In this document: positions 19,122 to 29,662 of the stretch, in pieces
Numbering within the stretch: the stretch's first letter is position 1
How the letters are laid out: each line of letters begins with the position of its first letter
Origin: Euryhalocaulis caribicus
Lineage (GTDB): Bacteria; Pseudomonadota; Alphaproteobacteria; Caulobacterales; Maricaulaceae
Length of the DNA: 64,000 bases
NCBI RefSeq assembly: GCF_000412185.1
Contig: NZ_ASJA01000014.1
Coordinates: 1-64,000 of the forward strand
Direction of reading: 5' to 3'
Notes under the pieces: generated by a model
The model's input: only the letters and a program-made list of their open reading frames with translations
Told to the model about the DNA's origin: nothing
The model's database searches: none
Translations under genes and position numbers: made by a program

Positions 19122-19337
19122 TCAGAGAGGCCTGTCTGGTATGCCGTTCTTCAGATTGATCACCGTGACGATGAAAACGAACACGGCGAATCCCGCCAGC
19201 GCCAGCGCGATGGCCAGATTGCGCCGCTTGCGCGCCTTCATCTCTTCCGGCGTCAGGGCGCGATAGCCCTGCGGCCGGTGATCCTGCGGATCATGGCGGC
19301 CGGTCAGCGGATCGGTGCGGTCTTCCTCTTCGGCCAT
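19122..19337 (-). CDS. Small CoxF-like membrane protein
   Basis: A 71-residue protein with a charged N-terminal half (including GYRALTPEEMKARKRRN) and one membrane helix (about 43-61). Small single-helix proteins of this form sit between ctaB and ctaG in alphaproteobacterial oxidase operons (CoxF-like); they are thought to aid oxidase assembly. The chosen ATG at 19337 overlaps the ctaB stop as TGATG. A GTG one codon upstream is equally possible. The Lys/Arg cluster before the helix predicts the N-terminus inside. Confidence 0.85.
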   Translation of the reverse strand: MAEEEDRTDPLTGRHDPQDHRPQGYRALTPEEMKARKRRNLAIALALAGFAVFVFIVTVINLKNGIPDRPL

Positions 19338-20254
19338 CACGCGGCCCCGAACAGCGGCGCGTAAAGACCGAAGCCATGTTCGGCGATCAGCGCGCCGAAC
19401 AGCAGGAACAGGTACAGGATGGAGGCCGCGAAGAGTGACTTTGCGTTCTTCGGCGAGCCCTCCCGGCGCAGGCGCCAGGCCGGAACGACGAACAGGACCG
19501 TGGCGACCGAGGCGGCTGCCAGATAGACCCAGCCCCCCAGCGCCACCGCCAGCGGGGCAAACCCGACCGCCGCGGTCAGCAGCGCATAGATCCAGATCTG
19601 GCGGCGGGTCGCGTCATCGCCCCGCACATTGGGCATCATGGGATAGCCCGCGGCGGCGTAGTCGTCCTTGGCCAGCAGCGCCAGCGCCCAGAAATGCGGC
19701 GGCGTCCAGATGAAGATGATGGCGAACAGAATCCAGGCTTCCAGCGGCGCGGCGCCGGTCGCCGCGGCCCACGCCACCACGGGCGGAAGCGCGCCGGAAG
19801 CGCCGCCGATCACGATATTCTGGTCGGTATGCGGCTTGAGCCAGAGCGTATAGACCACCGCATAGAAGAAGATGGTGAAGGCCAGAAGCCCCGCCGCGAC
19901 ATAATTCGCGGCCAGCGCCAGGCCCAGCACGGAAAACATCGCGATCGCGCCGCCAAAGGCCAGCGCGTCCGCCGCCGCGATCCGGCCCGTGGCCGTCGGG
20001 CGTCCGCGCGTGCGGCTCATGCGGGAATCCTGAACCGCTTCCAGCCCCATGTTCAGCGCCCCGGACGCGCCCGCGCCCAACGCAATGCACAGGATGGAGG
20101 CCACCGCCAGCACCGGATGAATGGATCCCGGCGCGACCAGAATCCCGGCCGCGGCGGTGAACACCACCAGCGACATGACGCGCGGCTTCATCAGCGTGAC
20201 AAAATCACGCCAGCTGGCGACGCCCGCCGGTATGGCTGCGCTTGTATCGCTCAT
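19337..20254 (-). CDS. ctaB: Protoheme IX farnesyltransferase (heme O synthase)
   Basis: The 305-residue UbiA-superfamily membrane enzyme adds a farnesyl group to heme b to make heme o, the precursor of heme a. About nine membrane segments are visible. The first prenyl-diphosphate motif reads NMGLEAVQD, with Glu in place of the usual first Asp, followed by SRTRGRP. The second region reads KDDYAAAGYPMMPNVRGDDATRR, here shortened to its key residues: the Asp pairs and the PNVRGD turn. It lies between ctaD (48 bases) and the CoxF-like gene (1-base overlap). Confidence 0.95.
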   Translation of the reverse strand: MSDTSAAIPAGVASWRDFVTLMKPRVMSLVVFTAAAGILVAPGSIHPVLAVASILCIALGAGASGALNMGLEAVQDSRMSRTRGRPTATGRIAAADALAFGGAIAMFSVLGLALAANYVAAGLLAFTIFFYAVVYTLWLKPHTDQNIVIGGASGALPPVVAWAAATGAAPLEAWILFAIIFIWTPPHFWALALLAKDDYAAAGYPMMPNVRGDDATRRQIWIYALLTAAVGFAPLAVALGGWVYLAAASVATVLFVVPAWRLRREGSPKNAKSLFAASILYLFLLFGALIAEHGFGLYAPLFGAA

Positions 20255-20302
20255 CTCGATCAGCCCGGCTCCCTTTGCGGGAGGTGAGGCCGCGCCCCGC
20301 TT

Positions 20303-21943
<1,641 letters not shown>

Positions 21944-22774
21944 TTACTGCGTGTCCGCGGCGGCGAGTTGCGTGTCGCCGCCCGTCTGTTCGTTGACCCA
22001 GGCCGTGAATTGCTCCGTCGGCAGCACGTGAACCTCGATCGGCATATAGGCGTGGTCCTTGCCGCAAAGCTCCGAACACTGACCGAAATAGATCCCCGGC
22101 TCATCGACCCGGAACCAGAGTTCGTTCAGGCGGCCCGGAATGGCGTCGGTTTTTACGCCGAAGGCCGGCACGGTCCAGGAATGGATCACGTCCGCGCCCG
22201 TGGTCTGGACCCGCACAACCGCGCCCGCCGGCACGACCAGCGCGCCCGCATTCGCGTAATCGGTTCCGTCCCAGGTCGCCAGCAGATACGGACGGTCAAG
22301 GCGCTCGGCCTCTTCTTCCGGCAGCATCAGCGAGGTCACGGAGATGTCCTGATCCGGGTAGGAATACTCCCAGTACCACTGATAGCCCGTGGCCTTCACC
22401 GTCAGATCGGCTTCCGGAACGACATCCTGATAGTAGAGCAGTTTGAAGCTCGGCACCGCGATCACGACCAGGATCAGCACGGGCACGGCGGTCCAGATCA
22501 CCTCGACCAGCGTGTTGTGGCTGAATTTCGCCGGGTCCTTGCGAACCTTCGCGTTGTAGCGAATGACGGCCCACAGCATCAGGCCGAGAACGACCAGCAC
22601 GATGGCGGTGATGATCACCAGCAGCCACAGGTGAAAACCGGTCAGCATTTCCATGATCGGCGTGGCGGCTTGCTGGAAACCGACCTGCCCGTCTTCGGGC
22701 GCGCCCATGACAGGAAGCGAAGCGGCCGCGAGGGCGGCGTGTAGAATGGATGCGATCATAGGATCCCCGAGCAC
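21944..22774 (-). CDS. ctaC: Cytochrome c oxidase subunit II
   Basis: The 276-residue protein has a signal sequence, two membrane helices (about 45-70 and 85-110) and a periplasmic cupredoxin domain. The binuclear CuA ligands are in FGQCSELCGKDHAYM (near 226-240), with the upstream His in VIHSWTVP, and the QWYWEYSY aromatic stretch passes electrons from cytochrome c. No C-terminal heme c domain is present. It is the first gene of the cta operon. The 270-base region upstream separates it from a divergent TPR gene. Confidence 0.97.
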   Translation of the reverse strand: MLGDPMIASILHAALAAASLPVMGAPEDGQVGFQQAATPIMEMLTGFHLWLLVIITAIVLVVLGLMLWAVIRYNAKVRKDPAKFSHNTLVEVIWTAVPVLILVVIAVPSFKLLYYQDVVPEADLTVKATGYQWYWEYSYPDQDISVTSLMLPEEEAERLDRPYLLATWDGTDYANAGALVVPAGAVVRVQTTGADVIHSWTVPAFGVKTDAIPGRLNELWFRVDEPGIYFGQCSELCGKDHAYMPIEVHVLPTEQFTAWVNEQTGGDTQLAAADTQ

Positions 22775-23044
22775 TCTGCAGACAGCCGCCCATCAAGGCG
22801 CCTGTTCGGAATACGAGTCAATTGACGGCGTCGTTTAGCCAAGTGCGCGCGAATATAGAAGCCCCCGACATGCAAGTCAGCGTCTTAACTGCGCGCATCC
22901 TGTCGCAGGGCGCGGCCCGGATTCCCCCTTCATGTTTCCCGCATCAGGCGAAAAGTGGTATGATACAGGTCATCAGGGCGCGCGCGACGCGCCGGTTTTA
23001 CTGACGGTCCGCCGCGCGGCGCCTCCAGAGGACGGGAGGCTCCC
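22775..23044. promoter_or_regulatory. Divergent intergenic region between ctaC and the TPR gene
   Basis: The 270 bases must hold the promoter for the cta operon on the minus strand and one for the TPR gene on the plus strand. A TATGAT hexamer at 22959-22964 is the best plus-strand -10 candidate, about 80 bases before the TPR start; I find no strong -35 match. A GGGAGG ribosome site lies 10 bases before the TPR start. No coding frame here looks real. Confidence 0.35.
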
Positions 23045-23599
23045 ATGAGGCCGTATTCAATTTTTGCCGTTTTCCTTCTCGCCGCCGGAATGTCCGGCGC
23101 GGCGGGCGCCGGGCAACTGGTCATCGGCCAGACCGCGGCGGCCGCCTGCTACAAGGCGGCCGAGGCGCAAAACTACTCCCGGTCCGCCTGGCGCACCTGC
23201 ACCGAGGCGCTGGACGAGGACATGTCGCGACGCGACCGGGCCGCCACCCACATCAATCGCGGCATCGTCGCGGCGGGCGGCGGACGGATCGACGACGCGC
23301 TGACCGACTACCAGACCGCCATCCGGATGCGGCCGGAGATCGGAGAGGGCTACGCCAATCGGGGCACGGTCTTCAGAACCCAGAAACGCTTTGACGCCGC
23401 GCTGGCCGATTTCGACAAGGCGCTCAGCCTCGGGGTGAAAGAGCCGCATCTTGTCCATTTCAACCGCGCCGTTGTCCTGGAACAGACCGGCCGCGTGAAA
23501 GAGGCCTATTTCGATTACAAGAAGGCCTCCGAACTCGCCCCGGACTGGGATATGCCAAGGCGGGAGCTGGAGAGATTCACGGTCACCGAAACGGGCTGA
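23045..23599 (+). CDS. Exported TPR protein
   Basis: The 184-residue protein has a signal peptide ending near AGAG (about residue 22) and then tetratricopeptide repeats: a full pair at about 75-140 contains DALTDYQTAIRMRPEIGEGYANRG and the similar FDAALADFDKAL unit, quoted here only for the repeated A-x-x-D/G-x-x-x-A spacing. Such proteins mediate protein contacts in the periplasm; a partner is not known. Two cysteines (about 36 and 55) could form a disulfide. It is the only gene between ctaC and tldD, with 85 bases before tldD and no clear terminator. Confidence 0.85.
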   Translation: MRPYSIFAVFLLAAGMSGAAGAGQLVIGQTAAAACYKAAEAQNYSRSAWRTCTEALDEDMSRRDRAATHINRGIVAAGGGRIDDALTDYQTAIRMRPEIGEGYANRGTVFRTQKRFDAALADFDKALSLGVKEPHLVHFNRAVVLEQTGRVKEAYFDYKKASELAPDWDMPRRELERFTVTETG

Positions 23600-23684
23600 C
23601 GCGCCCGGCGCCACTGTTTGCGGGGACTCGCAACCGGCCCTTGGACTGCTATCTCTAGGGAAAGCCAAACCTTCAGGAGCTCCC

Positions 23685-25094
23685 ATGCCCTTCGACGCCC
23701 CGCAGGACGATCTTGATCTGAACGCCGCCGAGCCGATCCTCGACGCGGCGCTGACCGGCGCCGATGACGGGGAGCTGTTTATCGAGCGGGGCGTATCAGA
23801 GAGCTTCGTGTTCGACGATGGCCGGCTGAAAACCGCCGCCTATGACCTGACGCGCGGCTTCGGCCTGCGCTGCGTTGCGGGCGAGTCCACAGGCTACGCC
23901 CACTCGGCAGAGATGAGCGTGCCCGCCCTGAAGCGGGCCGCCGAAGCCGCCGAGAGCGCCAAGCGCGGGCGCTCCGGCGGGATGGCCGAACCGCCCCGGC
24001 GGACCAACGCCAAACTCTATACCGATGTCGACCCCAGCGCCGCCCCGTCCTTCGAGGCCAAGGTCAAGCTGCTGCAGGAAATCGACGCCTATGCCCGCGC
24101 GAAAGATCCGCGCGTGGTTCAGGTGACCGCCTCACTGGCCGGCTCGCGCCGCGACATTGAAATCCTGCGCGCCGGCGGCGAGCTTTACCGCGACGCCCGG
24201 CCGCTGGTGCGGCTGAACGTCTCCGTCGTTGTCGAGAAAGACGGCCGCCGCGAAGCCGGTTCGGCCGGCGCGGGCGGGCGCACCACTTATGAACAATGGA
24301 TCACGCCCAACGCCTGGAAAGGCTCCGCCGACGAGGCGCTGCGTCAGGCGCTGGTCAATCTGGAAGCCGAAAACGCCCCGGCCGGCGAAATGGATGTGGT
24401 CCTCGGTCCGGGCTGGCCCGGCGTGCTGCTGCATGAAGCCGTCGGCCACGGACTGGAAGGCGACTTCAACCGCAAGGGCAGCTCCGCCTTTTCCGGGCGC
24501 ATGGGACAGCGCGTCGCCGCGCCGGGCGTGACCGTCGTCGATGACGGCACGATGGCCGAACGCCGCGGCTCCCTGACCATTGACGACGAAGGCACGCCGA
24601 CCGACCGCACCGTGCTGATCGAGGACGGGATTCTGGTCGGCTATATGCAGGACCGCCTGAACGCCCGCCTGATGGGCATGGAGGCGACCGGCAACGGCCG
24701 CCGCGAATCCTACGCCCACATGCCCATGCCGCGCATGACCAATACTTTCATGCTGGCCGGGCAGGACGACCCGGACGACATCGTCGCCTCGCTGGAGGAC
24801 GGCGTCTATGCGGTGAATTTCGGCGGCGGCCAAGTGGACATCACCAACGGCAAATTCGTTTTCCAGTGCACCGAGGCCTATCGCGTGAAAAACGGCAAGA
24901 TCCTTCACCCCGTGAAGGGCGCGACCCTGATCGGCGACGGCCCGACGGCGCTGACCCGGATCTCAATGATCGGCAACGACATGAAGATGGACCCGGGCAT
25001 CGGGGTCTGCGGCAAAGGCGGTCAGGGCGTTCCGGTGGGCGTGGGCCAGCCGACCCTGAAGATCGCCGGACTGACGGTGGGCGGCGCGGGTTAA
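23685..25094 (+). CDS. tldD: TldD-type metalloprotease subunit
   Basis: The 469-residue protein is a TldD/PmbA-family peptidase. The metal site is HEAVGH at 250-255 in HEAVGHGLEGD, the family hallmark. TldD normally pairs with TldE (PmbA) to degrade unfolded peptides and process microcins or CcdA; no tldE is in the window. A clear CAGGAG ribosome site lies 6 bases before the ATG. In alphaproteobacteria tldD is often close to the ctaC operon, as here. Confidence 0.95.
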   Translation: MPFDAPQDDLDLNAAEPILDAALTGADDGELFIERGVSESFVFDDGRLKTAAYDLTRGFGLRCVAGESTGYAHSAEMSVPALKRAAEAAESAKRGRSGGMAEPPRRTNAKLYTDVDPSAAPSFEAKVKLLQEIDAYARAKDPRVVQVTASLAGSRRDIEILRAGGELYRDARPLVRLNVSVVVEKDGRREAGSAGAGGRTTYEQWITPNAWKGSADEALRQALVNLEAENAPAGEMDVVLGPGWPGVLLHEAVGHGLEGDFNRKGSSAFSGRMGQRVAAPGVTVVDDGTMAERRGSLTIDDEGTPTDRTVLIEDGILVGYMQDRLNARLMGMEATGNGRRESYAHMPMPRMTNTFMLAGQDDPDDIVASLEDGVYAVNFGGGQVDITNGKFVFQCTEAYRVKNGKILHPVKGATLIGDGPTALTRISMIGNDMKMDPGIGVCGKGGQGVPVGVGQPTLKIAGLTVGGAG

Positions 25095-25164
25095 AAGCCC
25101 CCCGGTCGCGCCTCCACGCCGGTCATTATTACAATGATTTCACATTCTTACCTCCGGGATAGAC

Positions 25165-25184
25165 TTATCACGGGGTTGTGAAAA
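25165..25184. promoter_or_regulatory. Candidate operator dyad upstream of TonB receptor
   Basis: TTATCAC and GTGAAAA are arranged as an imperfect inverted repeat with a 6-base spacer (one mismatch per arm), about 90 bases before the receptor start and just before its leader hairpin. It resembles a helix-turn-helix dimer site. No regulator can be named. Confidence 0.3.
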
Positions 25185-25208
25185 CAGTGTCCCGAACTTA
25201 ACGGGTCA

Positions 25209-25252
25209 AACGCCCTCTCCGCTGTCACCTTGTCCCTCGGGGAGGCGTTTTC
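25209..25252 (+). terminator. Terminator-like hairpin in the TonB receptor leader
   Basis: AACGCCCTCTCC and GGGGAGGCGTT can pair across an 18-20 base loop with a small bulge, followed by TTTTCTT. The T-run ends 18 bases before the receptor ATG, so no promoter fits between them. It could end tldD transcripts or act as an attenuator of the receptor mRNA. Confidence 0.5.
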
Positions 25253-25270
25253 TTGTGGGGACAGACAAAC

Positions 25271-27340
25271 ATGCAACGCACATTACTCGCGGCTTGCGCC
25301 GCGGCGGCAATATTTCCTTTTGCCGCTTTTGCCGATGACGACACGCCGGCTCAGCCCGCCAAACCGGAAGCGGTGCTGACCTATCAGCCGGTCTTTTTCG
25401 AGACATTCAACGCCCTGACCGCGCTGGACATGGTTCAGAGGGTTCCGGGCTTCAGCATGGATGAAGGCGAGTCGGTGCGCGGCTTTGGCGGCGCAGCCGG
25501 CAATGTCCTGATCGACGGCGAACGGCCAAGCTCCAAGGAATCGCTCGGCTCCATCCTGCAGCGCATTCCGGCCAGCCAGGTGGAGCGGGTCGAGCATATT
25601 CGCGGCTCGGTCAGCGGCATCGACATGCGCGGCCAGACCGAAGTGGTCAATGTGGTGCGCGCCGAGGGCGCATCCGGCGGCAGCGGCGCCTGGGAGGCCA
25701 ATTTCCGGATTCAGGAAGGCGAACCCGTCGTGCCGTTCGGCGAGGCCTCCTATTCCGGTCAGGCCGGGCGCGCCGACTATACGGTCAGCTTCGAGTCAGA
25801 CGGCTACCGCGCGCCCTGGAACGGTCCGGAATTCCTGTTCCGGCCTGACGGGACCCTGATCGAGCGGCGTGAAGAGGAAGGCCGCGACACGTTCCGCAAC
25901 TACAAGATCGCCGGGAATACGGAGATCGAGCTGGGGGCCTGGACCGTGCGCGCCAACGCCGACGCGGACTGGCGCTGGTACGAATATCCCGAACCGGGCC
26001 GCGCCTTCGGTCCGGACGGAGAATTCCTGCGGCTCGATGAACTGTTCATCGATGACAGCAGCGAGAATTTCTCTTTCGGCGGCGACGTGGAGCGCGATTT
26101 CGGCGAGGCGCTTTCCTTCAAGCTGATCGGCCTGCAGAAACTGCGGGAGTTTCAATCCGAACAGACCTCCAGCCGCTTCGACTCCGGGGGATTCAACAAG
26201 CGAACGCGTCAGACCATCGCCAATGACGAGGGCGAATCCATCCTGCGCGGCGTGGTCACATGGATTCAGTCGCCGCGCAGCGCCTTCGATTTCGGGGTCG
26301 AGGGCGCCTATAATTTCCTCGAATCCGATGTCGATCTGACCGTCGATGAAGGCAATGGCTTCGTGGTTATTCCCCTGCCGGTGACCGAAGCCAAGGTGGA
26401 GGAATATCGCGGCGAGGCGTTTGCCTCCTGGGTGTGGGAGCCGAGCGACCGCCTGACCATCGAGCCGGGCCTGACCGTGGAGGTTTCGCGCATCACCCAG
26501 TCCGGCTCCGCCCAGGCCGAACGGGACTTCATCTATCCCAAGCCGTCCCTGGCCGTGACATGGGATTACGCCAGCGACCGCCAGATCCGCCTGCTGGCCG
26601 AACGCGAGGTGGCGCAGCTCAACTTCTTCGACTTTGTTACCTCTTCCTCGCTCAGCGATGACCAGACCAATGTCGGCAATCCGGACCTCAAGCCGCAGCG
26701 CACCTGGCGGCTGCGCGGCGAATGGGAAAAGCGGTTCTGGACAGAGGGCGTCATCACGCTGCTGGGCGAGTTCGGGTATGTCGAGGAGGTTCAGGATCTC
26801 ATTCCCATCGGCGAACCGGGCAAGCGTTTCGACGCGCCGGGCAATCTGGGAGACGGCGATTACTGGCGCGCCCGGGTCAGCGCGACCGCGCCGCTGGACC
26901 GCCTTGGCCTGACCAATGCGCAGCTGGAAGCCTATGCGGAAACCGGCGATTCCAGCGTCACCGATCCGGTCACGGGCCGCACCCGCATCTTCTCCGACCG
27001 GCGGCACGAGGAATGGTATGTCGAGTTCCGGCAGGACTTCCCCGACCGGAAATTTTCCTACGGCTTCGACTATTATCAGGGCGGCGACGTCGAGCTGTAT
27101 TTCATCGACGAGGTGCGCCGGTTCGAGAACGGGCCCGGCGATCTGGACGTTTTTGTCGAGACCACCCGCGTTCCGGGCGTCACCGTGCGCCTGTCGCTGG
27201 AGAATATCGGCAATGTCGATTTCGCCCGCCGCCGGGATTTCTTCGACGGCCCGCGCGATATCGGACAGCTCGCCGCCTATGAAACGCGCGAGAAACAGAA
27301 CGGCGTAACCGGCTATCTGACCTTCCGCGGCACCTTCTAG
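25271..27340 (+). CDS. TonB-dependent outer-membrane receptor
   Basis: The 689-residue protein has a signal peptide (cleavage after AAFA, about residue 18), a plug domain (about 45-140, with DMVQRVPGFSMDEGESVRGF and VLIDGERPSSK), and a long beta-barrel region of alternating aromatic and charged strands ending in Phe (GYLTFRGTF). It should take up a large substrate using TonB energy. The absence of an iron- or B12-specific neighbour leaves the ligand open. The start at 25271 is preferred over the in-frame ATG at 25253 because GGGGA lies 9 bases before it and the signal peptide begins there. The mRNA leader contains a terminator-like hairpin. Confidence 0.9.
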   Translation: MQRTLLAACAAAAIFPFAAFADDDTPAQPAKPEAVLTYQPVFFETFNALTALDMVQRVPGFSMDEGESVRGFGGAAGNVLIDGERPSSKESLGSILQRIPASQVERVEHIRGSVSGIDMRGQTEVVNVVRAEGASGGSGAWEANFRIQEGEPVVPFGEASYSGQAGRADYTVSFESDGYRAPWNGPEFLFRPDGTLIERREEEGRDTFRNYKIAGNTEIELGAWTVRANADADWRWYEYPEPGRAFGPDGEFLRLDELFIDDSSENFSFGGDVERDFGEALSFKLIGLQKLREFQSEQTSSRFDSGGFNKRTRQTIANDEGESILRGVVTWIQSPRSAFDFGVEGAYNFLESDVDLTVDEGNGFVVIPLPVTEAKVEEYRGEAFASWVWEPSDRLTIEPGLTVEVSRITQSGSAQAERDFIYPKPSLAVTWDYASDRQIRLLAEREVAQLNFFDFVTSSSLSDDQTNVGNPDLKPQRTWRLRGEWEKRFWTEGVITLLGEFGYVEEVQDLIPIGEPGKRFDAPGNLGDGDYWRARVSATAPLDRLGLTNAQLEAYAETGDSSVTDPVTGRTRIFSDRRHEEWYVEFRQDFPDRKFSYGFDYYQGGDVELYFIDEVRRFENGPGDLDVFVETTRVPGVTVRLSLENIGNVDFARRRDFFDGPRDIGQLAAYETREKQNGVTGYLTFRGTF

Positions 27341-27369
27341 TCCGCTCTGCTGTGCGATCGCGCAAAAGA

Positions 27370-27402
27370 AAAGGCCGCGGAGGATCATCCTCCGCGGCCT
27401 TT
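27370..27402. terminator. Bidirectional intrinsic terminator
   Basis: Sixteen-base perfect arms (AAAGGCCGCGGAGGAT and its complement, one base apart at the centre) lie between the convergent receptor gene and peptide transporter gene, followed by TTTCTC on the plus strand and by TTTTCTTTTGCG on the minus strand. It should end transcription from both sides. Confidence 0.93.
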
Positions 27403-27426
27403 CTCATTCAACGGCTCAGACCAGGC

Positions 27427-29436
27427 TTACGGCGCGCCCGAGGTGCGGTCCAGCGACGGGCCGCCCGCTTCCGTTTCAGTCGGATGCGGCTTCAGGGACT
27501 CGGCCCGGCCATGCCCCAGCCGCTTCAGGAAGGGCGACAGCACCAGCACGATCACCGCGATGACCACCGCCACGATGCCCACATTCATGTAGACGCTGGC
27601 GTACTGGTCCTTGGCCGCTTCCATATTGACGATCTGGCCGCCCACGGTCTCGGCGCCCGTGCTGGCGGCGATGATGCCGGCCAGATAGTTGCCGAAGCCC
27701 GAGGCCAGGAACCACGCGCCCATCATCATGCCGACAACCTTCGGCACGGACAGCTTGGTCACCGCCGACAGGCCCACCGGGGAGAGGCAAAGCTCGCCCG
27801 TGGTGTGCAGCAGGTAGATCAGGAAGATCCAGATCACCGGCACCAGCGCCGCCGCGGCGGTCATGTTGATGCCCTGCACCAGCACGATGAAGCCCAGACC
27901 CAGCTGCAGGATGCCGAGGCCGAACTTGGCCACCGTGTTGGGCTCCAGCCCGCGCTTGGCCAGCGCCACCCAGAGCCAGGCGAACAGCGGCGCCAGGGTG
28001 AAGATGTAGATGGCGTTCAGCGACTGGAACACCGGCGCAGGCACGGTGAACAGGCCGAACACGCTGCGGTCGACCACGCGGTCGGTGAACAGGTTCAGGG
28101 ACGAACCCGCCTGCTCGAACAGCGCCCAGAAGGGCAGCTGCAGCATGATCAGGAACAGCGCCAGCAGCATCCGGTCGCGGTCCACGGACGGAATCTTCAT
28201 CACGTCCAGCACCACGACGCCCGCCACCAGGATCGCCCCGATGGCCAGCGGCCAGGTAATCAGCGCCTGCGGGGCCGCCTCGGCAATGCCCAGCGTCACG
28301 CCGGCCGACCACAGGATCGGCACGGCCATGATCAGGAAGCCCAGCACGAACAGCCCGATTTCCATCTTGGGATTCTTGCCGTCCTCCGGCCGCCCGAAGA
28401 CAAATAGCGACAGGCCGATAATCACCGCCATCATGAACAGGCCGAACACGTTCAGCAGGTCGCCGACGAACGCCTCGTTCATGATCAGGATCCAGGAGAC
28501 CAGCACCATGCCGACGCCGCCCAGATAGACCATCCATTCCTTGTTGATCGGTCCGAACACCTTGGACTTGAGGTCTTCCCGGTTGGGCGGCTCGGCCAGC
28601 CCGGCGAGGAATTTCTGACCCCACAGGAATACCAGCAGGCCCAGAAGCATGCCGATGCCGGCAAGGCCGAAGCCGTATTTCCAGCCATAGGCGACGCCCA
28701 GCCAGCCGCAAAGCAGCGATGACGAGGCCGCGCCCAGATTGATGCCCATGTAGAAGATGGTGAAACCGCCATCCCGCCGCGGATCGTCAGGCCGGTAGAG
28801 GTCGCCCACGATGGTGGAGATATTGGCTTTCAAGAAGCCGACGCCGGAAATGATCAGCGCCAGGGACAGGTAGAAGATGCTCAGGAAGAAATTGTTCTTC
28901 TGAACCGTGATCTCGTATTCGTCCGCGGGAATCGTGCCGGGAAGGCCGGCCGGGGCCGCGTCCTCGAACACGATGCCTTCCTCGGCGAAGGAGACCGGCG
29001 TGCGGCCGGCTTCCGAGACCAGGAAATTCATCGTTTCGTCGCCGCGCCCTTCAACCACCAGCTCGTATTCGGAGCCGGCATAGTTCACGGTTTCTTCGGC
29101 CCGCGTCCCTTCGAACGCCATGCCGAAATGGCCCAGCACCAGAAGGATTGCGCCGAATGTCACCGCTTTGCGCGACCCCAGATAGCGGTCGGCCAGCGTG
29201 CCCCCGATCACCGGCATGACGTAAACCAGCGCGGTGTACGCGCCGTAGATCATCGCCGAACGCTGATCGGAGAACAGGAAATGTTGTGTCAGGTACAGGA
29301 TGAGCAGGGCGCGCATCCCGTAATAGGAAAAGCGCTCCCACATCTCGGTGAAAAACAGGATCAGAAGGGCTTTTGGATGACCAAAGAAACTATGGTCGTT
29401 CCATACCCTTTCAACAGCCGCGTTGGTATCGCTCAC
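27427..29436 (-). CDS. POT/PTR2-family proton-dependent oligopeptide transporter
   Basis: The 669-residue protein shows PTR2-family marks: ERFSYYGMRALLILYL near residue 34 and FTIFYMGINLGAASS near 228, both characteristic of di/tripeptide carriers. Twelve to fourteen membrane segments are visible. An extra hydrophilic insert of about 75 residues (about 110-185, rich in Glu and Gly) separates membrane segments in the first half and is not in classical E. coli members. The start is GTG at 29436, with a strong AAGGGGAG ribosome site. Convergent with the TonB receptor. Confidence 0.92.
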   Translation of the reverse strand: MSDTNAAVERVWNDHSFFGHPKALLILFFTEMWERFSYYGMRALLILYLTQHFLFSDQRSAMIYGAYTALVYVMPVIGGTLADRYLGSRKAVTFGAILLVLGHFGMAFEGTRAEETVNYAGSEYELVVEGRGDETMNFLVSEAGRTPVSFAEEGIVFEDAAPAGLPGTIPADEYEITVQKNNFFLSIFYLSLALIISGVGFLKANISTIVGDLYRPDDPRRDGGFTIFYMGINLGAASSSLLCGWLGVAYGWKYGFGLAGIGMLLGLLVFLWGQKFLAGLAEPPNREDLKSKVFGPINKEWMVYLGGVGMVLVSWILIMNEAFVGDLLNVFGLFMMAVIIGLSLFVFGRPEDGKNPKMEIGLFVLGFLIMAVPILWSAGVTLGIAEAAPQALITWPLAIGAILVAGVVVLDVMKIPSVDRDRMLLALFLIMLQLPFWALFEQAGSSLNLFTDRVVDRSVFGLFTVPAPVFQSLNAIYIFTLAPLFAWLWVALAKRGLEPNTVAKFGLGILQLGLGFIVLVQGINMTAAAALVPVIWIFLIYLLHTTGELCLSPVGLSAVTKLSVPKVVGMMMGAWFLASGFGNYLAGIIAASTGAETVGGQIVNMEAAKDQYASVYMNVGIVAVVIAVIVLVLSPFLKRLGHGRAESLKPHPTETEAGGPSLDRTSGAP

Positions 29437-29662
29437 GCCGTCTCCCCTTATTCCGTTATGGCGTTTTTGTGTCGGCGCGCACTAGAGCACGGCGATTGAA
29501 AAGCGCCAAGCATCCCTCACGGGGTTTTTAACAGAACGGAAAGCAGGGGTGGCAAGGCGGATAACGGGCTCATGCGCAGTAGCGCCGGTTACCTGTCGCA
29601 GAGGCCGGCAAGGCCAGCATCCGCCCTTATGCCGCCCCGGGAGGCGCGGCGCCTAAGCGGCT

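Noticed and set aside
22822-23004. A 60-codon plus frame in the ctaC upstream region
   Set aside because: No ribosome site, and it overlaps the likely promoter region; composition is not convincing.
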